DNA of 64,000 nucleotides from Arcanobacterium bovis (GCF_004331995.1 NZ_SJDT01000002.1:62001-126000), one strand, 5' to 3'. Shown: positions 46,411 through 54,032, counted from the stretch's first letter. The notes: generated by a model from the letters alone, not told the origin. Numbers and translations are program-made.

Positions 46411-46430
46411 AGAAAACGCGCTGAACGAAC

Positions 46431-46616
46431 CTAGTTGTTGTTCTCGGTCGAGTTCTGGCTAGGTGGGTTTGGCTTATCGTCCTCGGTGAGTTCTTTCATC
46501 TCTTTTTTGAGGATCTTCGCCGATTGCCCAATTGAGCGGGCAATATCAGGTAGCTTAGCTGCGCCGAAGACAACGATAATCACGACGAGCAAGATAATAA
46601 TGTGTGCAGGCTTCAT
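46431..46616 (-). CDS. tatA: Tat translocase subunit TatA
   Basis: This 61-residue protein has one N-terminal hydrophobic helix (IIILLVVIIVVF), the hinge and amphipathic helix GAAKLPDIARSIGQSAKILKKEM, then an acidic, Asn/Ser-rich tail. It is shorter than most actinobacterial TatA proteins but complete. It forms the protein-conducting assembly with TatC. Confidence 0.9.
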   Translation of the reverse strand: MKPAHIIILLVVIIVVFGAAKLPDIARSIGQSAKILKKEMKELTEDDKPNPPSQNSTENNN

Positions 46617-46682
46617 TTCTTTATCCTTTGGATAGTGGTAGGGAATGGACTTTGAAAATCTTTAGCTTGAGGCTTGGTCGGG

Positions 46683-47069
46683 TTAGTTGGCTTTCCAGGG
46701 TGGAGTAATTGCGCGGTCGGCGTTACCAGCTGGTGGTGTGGTGCGCGAACTTGATTGCGAACCCGACTGAGAACTCTGTTGATTCATTGTATTTGATTGC
46801 TTCATCCACGCCCGCATTTCTTCTTGAACAGCATCGCGAATGATTTGCCGTGGATCAAGACCACGCATATCAAACTCCGATAAATCAATCGATGGAACAT
46901 AATTCTCCGCCCGTGATTCTTCGCGCAGACGAGCAGAAAACTGTTTCGCTTTGGTTACTCCATTTTTGAAAACATGGAGAAATTGAGCGATAGACTTCGG
47001 CCCAAGTACAAGCAGTGCCACAAGTAGGATCACCACAAATTCTGTGCCTGATATGCCGAAAAACTCCAT
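46683..47069 (-). CDS. tatB: Tat translocase subunit TatB
   Basis: This 128-residue protein starts MEFFGISGTEFVVILLVALLVLGPKSIAQF; the helix followed by L-G-P-K is typical of TatB rather than TatA. A longer amphipathic and charged region follows, then a Ser/Gln-rich tail. Having tatB directly before tatA and tatC is unusual for actinobacteria, where tatB commonly lies elsewhere. A TAGAAT hexamer lies six bases before the ATG. Confidence 0.88.
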   Translation of the reverse strand: MEFFGISGTEFVVILLVALLVLGPKSIAQFLHVFKNGVTKAKQFSARLREESRAENYVPSIDLSEFDMRGLDPRQIIRDAVQEEMRAWMKQSNTMNQQSSQSGSQSSSRTTPPAGNADRAITPPWKAN

Positions 47070-47081
47070 AATTCGATTCTA
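47070..47081 (-). promoter_or_regulatory. -10 element of probable leaderless tatB promoter
   Basis: On the minus strand TAGAAT is followed by CGAATT and the tatB ATG. No ribosome binding site is present. Confidence 0.55.
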
Positions 47082-47196
47082 GCCTAGGTGCCAGTTGTTG
47101 AGTAAAACTGGGGACATTTATGTGACGTTTATGTTCGCATTTGAGCAACGTGGACTCTAGGATACATACTCAGAATACGGCACTTCTTGAATAAAT

Positions 47197-48105
47197 ATGA
47201 TTGGTGCCGTTCGAGTGATAATGCACGTGAGAGTCGGGAGCTTAGTGAGCGATTCAGATCAGATTCGCCCTCTGTTGAGGTGGTTATTTGCGCATGACCT
47301 GCCAAAAGCTGTGGTGATTACGTGTGCACATTCAGAACTTAAACGTAGCCCACGAGGTGTGCAGATTATTTCCTGGAGTGACTGTCTTTCCACAGCTCCG
47401 ATAGGTTTACCAGCGCAGTTGCTCGCCTTGGGGATTGAGCACGTTAGCGTAGAGTCGTGTGCGCTAGAATCGGTTGATTCTACCGAAAAAATCCAACAGT
47501 GGATTGAACTCACGCCAAGCTTAGTGTCCCAATTTGAGGGGTTTGACCGTTTTCTGCGCAGTGGAGATGCTGTGCTCACATGTGGAGCGATTGCATTGCC
47601 TCGTCGAGTTTTGTTAGGGCTTTCAGTTGCGGAAAAGCCACCTTATTCTTTTGTGGGTGACGACGTCGATCGCACGGTTCGCGCCCTAGAACTGTTGCGT
47701 GAACAAGGGAGGTTGTCGGCGTCGTCGGCCCTCAACCGATCTCTAGGCGGGCACCGACTTGGCATTACTACCTGCACAGCGTGTGGAGTATGTGTGCGAG
47801 CTTGCCCACATGATGCTTTGGAAATTATCGATGCGGGAACTTCGAGCACCGTGGTTCACCACCGAGGTAGATGCAGAGGTGAGGAAAGATGCGTGAGCTT
47901 GTGTCCGGAGAAAGGCATTTGGATTCAAGGCGACATTGAACTGCGTGATTTGCTTGAGCATGAGGTTGCTGAGCTGCGAGTGGTGAACACTACCGCTTGT
48001 GAAAAATGCGGAGCGAGACATCCGGTTGATGAGGGACAATATTGTAAGGTGTGTCAATTCAAAGCGCGTTCACCTTTTGGTTCAATCACACTTGGTCATA
48101 ATTGA
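47197..48105 (+). CDS. Uncharacterised Fe-S protein with ferredoxin-like domain and zinc-ribbon tail
   Basis: 302 residues, not recognised as a named family. Residues 1-185 show no clear motif, though VVITCAHSELKR and GIEHVSVESCALE resemble a small alpha/beta domain. Residues ~192-255 carry CTACGVCVRACPHDAL (complete Cx2Cx2Cx3CP cluster) and CRGEERCVSLCPEKGI, a second cluster with altered spacing. A CEKCGARHP...YCKVCQ pair near the C-terminus looks like a zinc ribbon. It is divergent from tatB. Probably an electron-transfer or cofactor-handling protein. Start is uncertain: ATG 47197, or ATG 47221, neither with a good ribosome binding site. Confidence 0.65.
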   Translation: MIGAVRVIMHVRVGSLVSDSDQIRPLLRWLFAHDLPKAVVITCAHSELKRSPRGVQIISWSDCLSTAPIGLPAQLLALGIEHVSVESCALESVDSTEKIQQWIELTPSLVSQFEGFDRFLRSGDAVLTCGAIALPRRVLLGLSVAEKPPYSFVGDDVDRTVRALELLREQGRLSASSALNRSLGGHRLGITTCTACGVCVRACPHDALEIIDAGTSSTVVHHRGRCRGEERCVSLCPEKGIWIQGDIELRDLLEHEVAELRVVNTTACEKCGARHPVDEGQYCKVCQFKARSPFGSITLGHN

Positions 48106-48114
48106 CGTAGCCAG

Positions 48115-48143
48115 TTGGAAATCGAGATTAATTTCGATATAAC
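48115..48143 (+). promoter_or_regulatory. Promoter of tRNA-Met
   Basis: TTGGAA, 17 bases, TATAAC. The -10 ends 11 bases before the tRNA. Confidence 0.65.
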
Positions 48144-48154
48144 CTAGGGGAGAT

Positions 48155-48228
48155 GCCCCTGTAGCTCAGACGGTTAGAGCAGGGAACTCATAATTCCAGG
48201 GTCGCGGGTTCAAGTCCTGCCGGGGGCA
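48155..48228 (+). tRNA. tRNA-Met (anticodon CAT)
   Basis: Cloverleaf: acceptor GCCCCTG/CGGGGGC, D-arm GCTC...GAGC, anticodon loop CTCATAA with anticodon CAT, T-arm GCGGG-TTCAAGT-CCTGC. The first anticodon-stem pair is a G-A mismatch. It lacks initiator features (first pair is normal). It could alternatively be the CAT-anticodon tRNA-Ile that is modified to lysidine. Confidence 0.88.
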
Positions 48229-48234
48229 CACGAG

Positions 48235-48265
48235 GTCGGGCTTGCAGTTTTGCAAGTCCGACTTT
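48235..48265 (+). terminator. Hairpin terminator after tRNA-Met
   Basis: GTCGGGCTTGCA pairs with TGCAAGTCCGAC (12 bp, one G-T) around GTTT, followed by TTT. It lies seven bases after the tRNA. Confidence 0.75.
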
Positions 48266-48473
48266 GCATATCCGTGTGAGAGAAGATCACGTTGCAGATA
48301 CGCCGGTGGTGAGGCTTTGTATCGCTATAAAAGCTGGCGTTGTGCCGAATTTTAGGCTTTTAATCCATAGTTTTGACGTCTTGAACTGGTTTATAAATTC
48401 GCAAATTTATACTCATGTAAATATTAAATAAAAATAAAGAAAGTCAAATGTTGTGGTGCTAATGTTACCAATA
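48266..48473 (+). other. Gene-free, AT-rich stretch
   Basis: I see no credible gene. TATACT at 48408-48413 is a possible -10 element with no good -35, and could drive the structured element downstream. The segment 48415-48445 is very AT-rich. After that element, 48591-48732 is likewise without a gene. Confidence 0.5.
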
Positions 48474-48590
48474 ACGGAACGCATTGAAATGGGATCTTGA
48501 AACGGTGGATGACCGACCACAGTTTCTTGTTCTTTGAGTCGTGGCGAAGGAACTCAAGATTTATCCCGTCGGGATGCGTTCCGTCTTTTT
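48474..48590 (+). ncRNA. Candidate structured small RNA ending in an intrinsic terminator
   Basis: A perfect 11-bp outer stem joins 48474-48484 to 48574-48584 and is followed at once by C and five T residues. Inside it, GGGAT/ATCCC and CTTGA/TCAAG (48491-48500 with 48554-48567, 4-base bulge) form a second stem. The interior has two further hairpins: CGGT/ACCG at 48503-48515, and GTTCTTT/AAGGAAC at 48529-48553 with one G-T pair. The order of nested pairings in a gene-free region suggests a folded transcript. No known RNA family is recognised. Confidence 0.5.
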
Positions 48591-48732
48591 GTGCTCGCAT
48601 AAGTGCTGAGCGGTACGGATATCTAAGCTGAGTGATTCGGGTACCTAAAGGTTTCGCGGTTTGGCTGTGGCGTAGTCGCTTTCGAGCCACTAGGCTGTGG
48701 GTAGATTTGTTTTGACTGAAAGAGCGGTATAA

Positions 48733-49023
48733 ATGAGCGAAACGAATAATCCTTTAGAGCCTGGGATGGGGTCGCATATTGATGCGGCTGGCACCACTTC
48801 GCAGAGCCAACGTGGTGGTTTGGCTCCAGAAGACCTTGCGAAACTCAAGAAAGCCCAGCGGAGGAATATTGTTATTGCCCTGATATTGGGCCTAATACTC
48901 GCTGTCAGTGGATACTTTGCGGGTCAAAAATTGCGTGAGAGTCGATCACAGTCGTCGGCAGCAAACGTAAGTGTGGTTATTGCTGATGGTGAGGAGAGGG
49001 CAGTAAATGGTGTTCGGATTTAA
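48733..49023 (+). CDS. Small single-pass membrane protein, unknown function
   Basis: 96 residues with a polar N-terminus, one hydrophobic helix near residues 46-64 (NIVIALILGLILAVSGYFAG) and a short polar tail. Not recognised. AAAGAG lies about eight bases before the ATG. Its 3' end overlaps the next gene by 17 bases, so the two are probably coexpressed. Confidence 0.6.
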   Translation: MSETNNPLEPGMGSHIDAAGTTSQSQRGGLAPEDLAKLKKAQRRNIVIALILGLILAVSGYFAGQKLRESRSQSSAANVSVVIADGEERAVNGVRI

Positions 49024-49528
49024 TAAAAGTGTTGACCGCCAGGTGTTGGACCTGTGTAGGGAAGTGGGGGTTAAACCTACCGCAAGCAGCGAAGTAGTTT
49101 ACGACGGCGGAAAACGTTGGCTTGCGACGTCGTCCACAATGCTCGTAGTGCTTACGCAAGACGACGGTGTGCGTCCGGGGGAAACGCAACTTATTGAGTG
49201 GGCAGATTTTGCTCAAGCTGGATGGGATGAACAAGAACGGCTTTTGACATTAAAGTTTATCGATCCGGCATTGCCTGCCCTGCAGTTTGAGTTGTTCGAA
49301 GACTATAGCGAGAATTTCGTGACGGCGATTCGGGAGCGCGTCGACCGTTCGATTGTGTATCAACAGTTTGTGGAGTTGAGCTCGGGTGTGATTGCTCGCG
49401 GGCAAGTGCGGAGAAATGCCGATGAAACGCTCTTCACCCAGATTCTTGTTGATGGGGATGTTGAAGCACGAGATCGAGAAATTCTGGCAAATTTGGACAT
49501 TGAATTGCGAGAAGCTGTGGGGCTTTGA
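49007..49528 (+). CDS. Conserved-looking cytosolic protein, unknown function
   Basis: 173 residues, no signal peptide or membrane helix. A mixed alpha/beta composition with many charged residues and segments such as LATSSTMLVVLTQDDG and LIEWADFAQAGWDEQERLLTLKF suggests a folded protein, possibly a PH-like beta fold. I do not recognise a named family. It overlaps the preceding membrane-protein gene, whose product may be its partner. Confidence 0.65.
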   Translation: MVFGFNKSVDRQVLDLCREVGVKPTASSEVVYDGGKRWLATSSTMLVVLTQDDGVRPGETQLIEWADFAQAGWDEQERLLTLKFIDPALPALQFELFEDYSENFVTAIRERVDRSIVYQQFVELSSGVIARGQVRRNADETLFTQILVDGDVEARDREILANLDIELREAVGL

Positions 49529-49638
49529 GCTGTGAGTATTGTCTAGACCACAGAACATTTATGAGTGACGCCAGTCACATTGGCGAAAATAAGCCAAAAA
49601 ATGGCAGTCTTGGAATTCGCTTTCGTTCGAAAATTTGC

Positions 49639-49644
49639 TAAAGT
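49639..49644 (+). promoter_or_regulatory. -10 element of tRNA-Asn
   Basis: TAAAGT ends 14 bases before the tRNA; only a weak -35 (TTCGCT) lies 17 bases further up. Confidence 0.4.
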
Positions 49645-49658
49645 ATTTCAAGTCGCAA

Positions 49659-49730
49659 TCCCGCGTAGCTCAATGGCAGAGCATTCGACTGTTAATCGAA
49701 CGGTTGTTGGTTCGAGTCCAACCGCGGGAG
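49659..49730 (+). tRNA. tRNA-Asn (anticodon GTT)
   Basis: Acceptor TCCCGCG/CGCGGGA, D-arm GCTC...GAGC, anticodon loop CTGTTAA with GTT, T-arm GTTGG-TTCGAGT-CCAAC, discriminator G. All stems pair well. Confidence 0.95.
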
Positions 49731-49736
49731 CTCGAG

Positions 49737-49767
49737 GGCCTCTGATAGTAATATTGGAGGCCTTTGT
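49737..49767 (+). terminator. Terminator after tRNA-Asn
   Basis: GGCCTC pairs with GAGGCC around a 14-base loop, followed by TTTGTT. Confidence 0.7.
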
Positions 49768-49861
49768 TATTGCTTGTGCCGCTCAATTTTACCTGTGACA
49801 ATAGACTTGTGACAATTGAAGGTGCAAGAGACGTTTCAATCTGGTGTGAGGACTATTTGCA

Positions 49862-50353
49862 ATGACGTACCGTGATATTCGAATTGTTGGCGATCCAGTA
49901 TTGCGCACGGTATGCGCTCCGATCACCGATATAACACCCGGTATTCGCCAGCTTGTGGACGATCTGATGGAAAATGTTAATGAGCCAGGACGCGCTGGAT
50001 TAGCTGCAAATCAGATCGGGCAGTCTTTCCGGGCATTCTCGTGGAATATTGATGGCAAGCGCGGTTATATTCTCAACCCGGTGATTGTGGAACTATCTGA
50101 GGACGAGTACCAAGACGGCGACGAGGGTTGCTTGTCGGTTCCGGAACTGTGGTATCCCTGCAAACGCGCATGGTATGCAAAAGCAGAGGGCACTGATTTA
50201 GACGGCAATAAAGTTGTGGTCGAAGGTGAGGAAATTTGGGGTCGGCTCATTCAACATGAGGTAGACCATCTTGACGGTCACCTCTACATTGATCGTCTTG
50301 AACGCGCCGAGCGTAAGAAAGCACTGCGCGAAATACGCGAAAAGGGCATGTGA
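49862..50353 (+). CDS. def: Peptide deformylase
   Basis: Metallohydrolase removing the formyl group from nascent proteins, 163 residues. Motif 1 is [10 protein letters not shown] (first glycine of GxGLAA replaced by Arg), motif 2 is [10 protein letters not shown] with the metal-binding Cys, and motif 3 is QHEVDHLDG with the two His ligands and catalytic Glu. The start ATG has GAGGA about ten bases upstream. The stop overlaps the next ATG (TGATG). Confidence 0.93.
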   Translation: MTYRDIRIVGDPVLRTVCAPITDITPGIRQLVDDLMENVNEPGRAGLAANQIGQSFRAFSWNIDGKRGYILNPVIVELSEDEYQDGDEGCLSVPELWYPCKRAWYAKAEGTDLDGNKVVVEGEEIWGRLIQHEVDHLDGHLYIDRLERAERKKALREIREKGM

Positions 50354-51324
50354 TGGCAAATAGCGGTGTTCTTCTGATAGCGGGAGCCTCTGGCTTTATT
50401 GGTTCTGCGTTTCGGGAGAGCGTCCTGCCTCGGTATGCTCAGGTGCGTTGTTTGACTCGTTCCGACAACGAAGCGCGTGATGGATTGCGCGATAAGTCGC
50501 GTGATGGATCGCATAGCGGTCAGCGCGAGGTTTTCCAGTGGGATCCAGCGCGGCGGATCATTGACGATCAAGCAATTGCAGGTGCTGATGCGGTTGTGTG
50601 TCTTAATGGAGCGCCGATAAACCGAATGTGGACCAAAAAATACCGCAAAACGCTGTGGGAATCGCGTATTGGTTCAGTTCGTACTCTAGTTGATGCAATC
50701 TCACGCACTCCGCAAGACTTACGTCCGCGCGTATTATTGTCTGGTTCTGCGGTGGGATATTACGGTTATGACGCCGATCAGCCCGTTTCTGAAGACACCC
50801 CAGCAGGCAAAGGTTTCTTAGCTCAGTTATGCCGAGCATGGGAACATGAAGCTAATCGGGCCGAGCAGTATGGTGTGCGAGTAGTCAATATCCGCACTGG
50901 TCTAGTTATGCATCCAAGTGGTGGCTTGATGAAAGCAATGCTTCCTTTGTTTAGGTCCGGCTTGGGCGGTCGTATTGGTGATGGATCGGCGTGGATGCCG
51001 ATAATCTCTCGCCGAGATTACGTTAATGCTCTCCACCATTGCATTGAACATGAGGAGATCTCTGGGCGAGTAAACTTCACTGCGCCACACCCAGCTCGTA
51101 ACGCACAATGGACTCAAGACTTTGCTGAGTTTGTGCATAGGCCTGCAGTTTTTGTGGCTCCCAAGTCGGTGCTTCAATTGGTGCTTGGCAATATGGCAAA
51201 AGAGACGATTTTGGCCTCGCAACAAGTAGTTCCAGACGTTTTGCTCAAGAGTGGTTTTGTTTTTGAAGCAGCCACGTCAACGGAGATATTTTCATCGTTT
51301 CGTTCGAAACACTCCGAGGCATGA
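50353..51324 (+). CDS. TIGR01777-type NAD(P)-dependent epimerase
   Basis: About 323 residues of the extended short-chain dehydrogenase fold. LLIAGASGFIGSAF is the NAD(P) loop, VVCLNGAPI and LLSGSAVGYYGYD are family motifs, and MLPLFRSGLGGRIGDGSAWMPIISRRDYV is the conserved C-terminal stretch of YfcH/SulA-like epimerases. The substrate is unknown. Translationally coupled to def by a one-base overlap. Confidence 0.87.
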   Translation: MANSGVLLIAGASGFIGSAFRESVLPRYAQVRCLTRSDNEARDGLRDKSRDGSHSGQREVFQWDPARRIIDDQAIAGADAVVCLNGAPINRMWTKKYRKTLWESRIGSVRTLVDAISRTPQDLRPRVLLSGSAVGYYGYDADQPVSEDTPAGKGFLAQLCRAWEHEANRAEQYGVRVVNIRTGLVMHPSGGLMKAMLPLFRSGLGGRIGDGSAWMPIISRRDYVNALHHCIEHEEISGRVNFTAPHPARNAQWTQDFAEFVHRPAVFVAPKSVLQLVLGNMAKETILASQQVVPDVLLKSGFVFEAATSTEIFSSFRSKHSEA

Positions 51325-51418
51325 CAATGCATTCAACAAACAGCTAGACTATAAATAACGCACAAGATCCTCGAGGTGGGTGTCACGGGGAATTTCACCC
51401 AATATGAGGAGGATCGCG

Positions 51419-51925
51419 GTGAGTTCAAAATACACCACACGAGGTGTCATATTTATTCATTCGGTAACTCCGGCTGTTCAACCGCACGTTGAATGGGCGG
51501 TTACAAGTGTGCTTGGATATCCAGTGCATATTGAATGGACTAAGCAACCAGCTCAGCCACAGATGAACCGTGGTGAACTAGCTTGGACGGGTGAGATCGG
51601 AACTGGTGCAATGCTTGCTTCCGCGCTCGGTGGTTGGGAACATTTGCGCTTTGAAATCACTGAGGAAAATACGCCGGTATCAGAAGGCGGGCGATGGTCA
51701 TGTACTCCTGGTTTGGGTATTTTCTACGCTCAAACGGACTTGGTGGGCAACGTCGTCATTCCTGAAAACCGAATCCGGGCCGCTCTCGAGCAATCTGCCG
51801 GAGATCCCGACGAATTGCGCCGACTGATGGATGTGGCGCTCGGTCAGGCCTGGGACGACGAACTTGAGGTGTTCCGTTACGCGGGAGCAGGCGCTCCTGT
51901 GCGTTGGCTGCACCGCGTGGGCTGA
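51419..51925 (+). CDS. DUF3145 family protein
   Basis: 168 residues of an actinobacterium-specific family of unknown function. From GTG 51419 it begins VSSKYTTRGVIFIHSVTPAVQPHVEWA, close to the DUF3145 N-terminus. AGGAGG about seven bases before supports this start over an upstream GTG at 51380. It is followed closely by the convergent carrier-protein-like gene. Confidence 0.83.
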   Translation: MSSKYTTRGVIFIHSVTPAVQPHVEWAVTSVLGYPVHIEWTKQPAQPQMNRGELAWTGEIGTGAMLASALGGWEHLRFEITEENTPVSEGGRWSCTPGLGIFYAQTDLVGNVVIPENRIRAALEQSAGDPDELRRLMDVALGQAWDDELEVFRYAGAGAPVRWLHRVG

Positions 51926-52006
51926 TTTCTGGAACTGCAATTACTGCTCAATGTGAAGCTGATCAGAAACCAGCAATACACAGACTTGCCTAAGAAAAGG
52001 CTTCTA

Positions 52007-52408
52007 TTAGGCATCGAATAGAGCGCGCAGATCGGCTGCACTGGCGAGTTGGCTATCCTCCTCAAGCTGACTCGGGTGGGCGGGTTGCACTTCTGATGTC
52101 GAAGCTTTCGCCTGCTTTGCAGTATTCGCGGACGGATCTAAATCTGATGGCACGGGAGTTTTTATTGCTTCACATAGCTGTGATACATGTGTAGCTTGGC
52201 AGATGAGATCGTCGTTAAGATCCACTTTGGCTAAGCGTTCTAATTGAGTAGCAATTGCCCAGATCGACACAGTATCTAAGCCGAGTTCCTCGCGCAGAGC
52301 AGTGGGATAATTGGCCTCAGTTTCAGGAATCTCTGGAGCTATATCAGCCAAGGCAACTCTAAAGCGGGCGAGGGCGAGCTGCTGTTCGTCGTCTAAAGAA
52401 ATACCCAT
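52007..52408 (-). CDS. Acyl-carrier-protein-like protein lacking the phosphopantetheine serine
   Basis: 133 residues. Residues ~8-85 have the helical pattern of acyl carrier proteins, with EELGLDTVSIWAIATQLE aligning to the ACP helix-2 region (DLGxDSLxxVEIxxxLE). The attachment serine of the DS motif is threonine here. A ~45-residue low-complexity tail rich in Ala, Ser and Gln follows. If this alignment is right, it cannot carry phosphopantetheine in the normal way. AGGAG lies eight bases before ATG 52408; GTG 52414 is too close. Confidence 0.6.
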   Translation of the reverse strand: MGISLDDEQQLALARFRVALADIAPEIPETEANYPTALREELGLDTVSIWAIATQLERLAKVDLNDDLICQATHVSQLCEAIKTPVPSDLDPSANTAKQAKASTSEVQPAHPSQLEEDSQLASAADLRALFDA

Positions 52409-52563
52409 ATGCACTGCTCCTGCTACCTGTTTTGCACAAAGAAAATTTTACCTTGTGCCGCTACACGTCCATCTTAAAGGGTTTGCTGACCCTAACGATA
52501 GTAGGCGCAAATGAGATACTGCGAAGCTAATTGACTATAATTGGAAAAGAACAAGGAGATCTC

Positions 52564-53184
52564 ATGGCACACTACGTTGATTTACATCCAGACAATCCAC
52601 AGCAGCGTATCGTTGATCGAGTTGTGGAACGGTTACGCCAAGGTGATATTGCTGCAATTCCCACCGATTCGGGCTATGCGATTGTTTGCCGCTTGGGCAA
52701 TAAAGAAGGTTTAGAGCGGATCCGGACTATTCGCCGCGTGGATTCCAAGCATCATTTCACCTTGCTGTGCCATGATTTTGGGCAATTAGGCAAGCTCGTC
52801 ATTATTGACAACGCCAATTTTCGGTTGATTAAGAGCAAGACGCCCGGTCCATTTACGTTCATATTGAAAGCCACCAAAGACGTTCCACGGATGATGCTTA
52901 ACCCGAAAAAATCTACGGTGGGCGTGCGCATTCCCGATCACAAGATTACGCAAGCGATTCTTGAGAATATGGGTGAACCTCTCTTATGCTCAACACTGAT
53001 TCTACCAGGGGAGTCTGAGCCGCAGCGAGAGGGGTGGATGATTAACGATGAACTCGGTCATGTGCTCGATATCGTGGTGGAAGGCCCGATTGGGAGCGAA
53101 GGGCCCACAACCGTCGTCGATCTTTCTTCCGGGGATATCGAGGTGCTGCGTGAGGGCGCAGGCGATCTTGGCACTTTGGTCTGA
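52564..53184 (+). CDS. YciO/Sua5/YrdC-like protein
   Basis: 206 residues with the YrdC-type RNA/nucleotide-binding fold: GDIAAIPTDSGYAIVCRLGN, the KHHFTLLCHDFGQLGKL segment and GPFTFILKATKDVPR. The SUA5 family makes threonylcarbamoyl-AMP for tRNA t6A, but this protein resembles the YciO branch, whose role is less certain. AAGGAGAT is well placed before ATG 52564, preferred to the upstream frame start at 52531. Confidence 0.83.
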   Translation: MAHYVDLHPDNPQQRIVDRVVERLRQGDIAAIPTDSGYAIVCRLGNKEGLERIRTIRRVDSKHHFTLLCHDFGQLGKLVIIDNANFRLIKSKTPGPFTFILKATKDVPRMMLNPKKSTVGVRIPDHKITQAILENMGEPLLCSTLILPGESEPQREGWMINDELGHVLDIVVEGPIGSEGPTTVVDLSSGDIEVLREGAGDLGTLV

Positions 53185-53298
53185 TGCCAGTTTGCCCGCA
53201 ACACCGCACAAAGCTTCGCATCACAGTCACACACCATCGCGCAAAATTCAATTATTGAGCCATATTCACTAACACAACAAAAGGTAAGTTCGAACTCC

Positions 53299-54015
53299 AT
53301 GACTAATCTCAAAGCAGTACTCTTTGATCTTGACGGCACTCTCACCGATTCGGCTCCACTGATCTGCAATGCCTTGCACGCGACAATGCTTGAGAAAGCG
53401 GGATTGGATATGCCGCCTCAGTCGTTTATGCCCTGTGTAGGGCCGCCATTGCATCAGTCATTTGCGCGTATGGGAGTGGCTGAAGAACAGATTGAGGATT
53501 ACATCGGCGATTACCGCACTCGCTACTTGCAGGTGATGGATCAGACGCCGCTATTTGCCGGCATTGATCGAACGCTTAAAGTGTTAAAGGAAAAGCTGGA
53601 TGTGCCCTTGCTTGTAGCTACTTCGAAGCTGACGCATCTGGCACAAGAAGTGTGCGATAACTTAGGAATTTCGCCGATTTTTGACCGTGTGTGCGGCGCA
53701 AATACCGACACGATGCACAGCTCGAAGGCTCTCGTTGTGGCTGATGCTTTGCAATATTTGTACGACGCCGGTGTGCTCGCGCAAGCTCCGAACGCTCACG
53801 CAACCCCACAAGCGCCCGATAAAGAAGCCGATTTCCGCGATGACGTGGTGATGGTGGGTGATCGCATTTTCGACATCGAAGGCGCGGGCGCACACAATAT
53901 TCGCACTGTTTTAGTTCAATGGGGTGGCGCGCCAAAGAGTGAACACGACTTGGCCTGGGCAACTGTAGCTTCACAAGAAGAACTAGTTGGGGTGCTTTGT
54001 TCTCTCAAGGGATGA
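53299..54015 (+). CDS. HAD-superfamily phosphatase, phosphoglycolate-phosphatase-like
   Basis: 238 residues. LFDLDGTLTDSAPL gives the catalytic aspartates, LLVATSKLTHLAQEV motif 2, and DVVMVGDRIFDIEGAGAHN motif 4. The cap is the helical Gph type. An insertion of ~25 residues (Ala/Pro/His-rich) before motif 4 is unusual. The substrate cannot be set from sequence. The last codons form the left arm of a perfect 19-bp hairpin. Confidence 0.87.
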   Translation: MTNLKAVLFDLDGTLTDSAPLICNALHATMLEKAGLDMPPQSFMPCVGPPLHQSFARMGVAEEQIEDYIGDYRTRYLQVMDQTPLFAGIDRTLKVLKEKLDVPLLVATSKLTHLAQEVCDNLGISPIFDRVCGANTDTMHSSKALVVADALQYLYDAGVLAQAPNAHATPQAPDKEADFRDDVVMVGDRIFDIEGAGAHNIRTVLVQWGGAPKSEHDLAWATVASQEELVGVLCSLKG

Positions 54016-54032
54016 GAGAACAAAGCACCCCA
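53988..54032. terminator. Perfect 19-bp inverted repeat overlapping the HAD stop codon
   Basis: The arms at 53988-54006 and 54014-54032 are exactly complementary around a 7-base loop. The left arm encodes the last residues of the phosphatase. It lies between two convergent genes and probably terminates both, although no T-run follows on either side. Confidence 0.7.

Noticed and set aside
48424-48690. 88-residue open frame on the minus strand
   Set aside because: No ribosome binding site, low-complexity hydrophobic end made by AT-rich DNA, and it lies across the candidate RNA stems. No family recognised.
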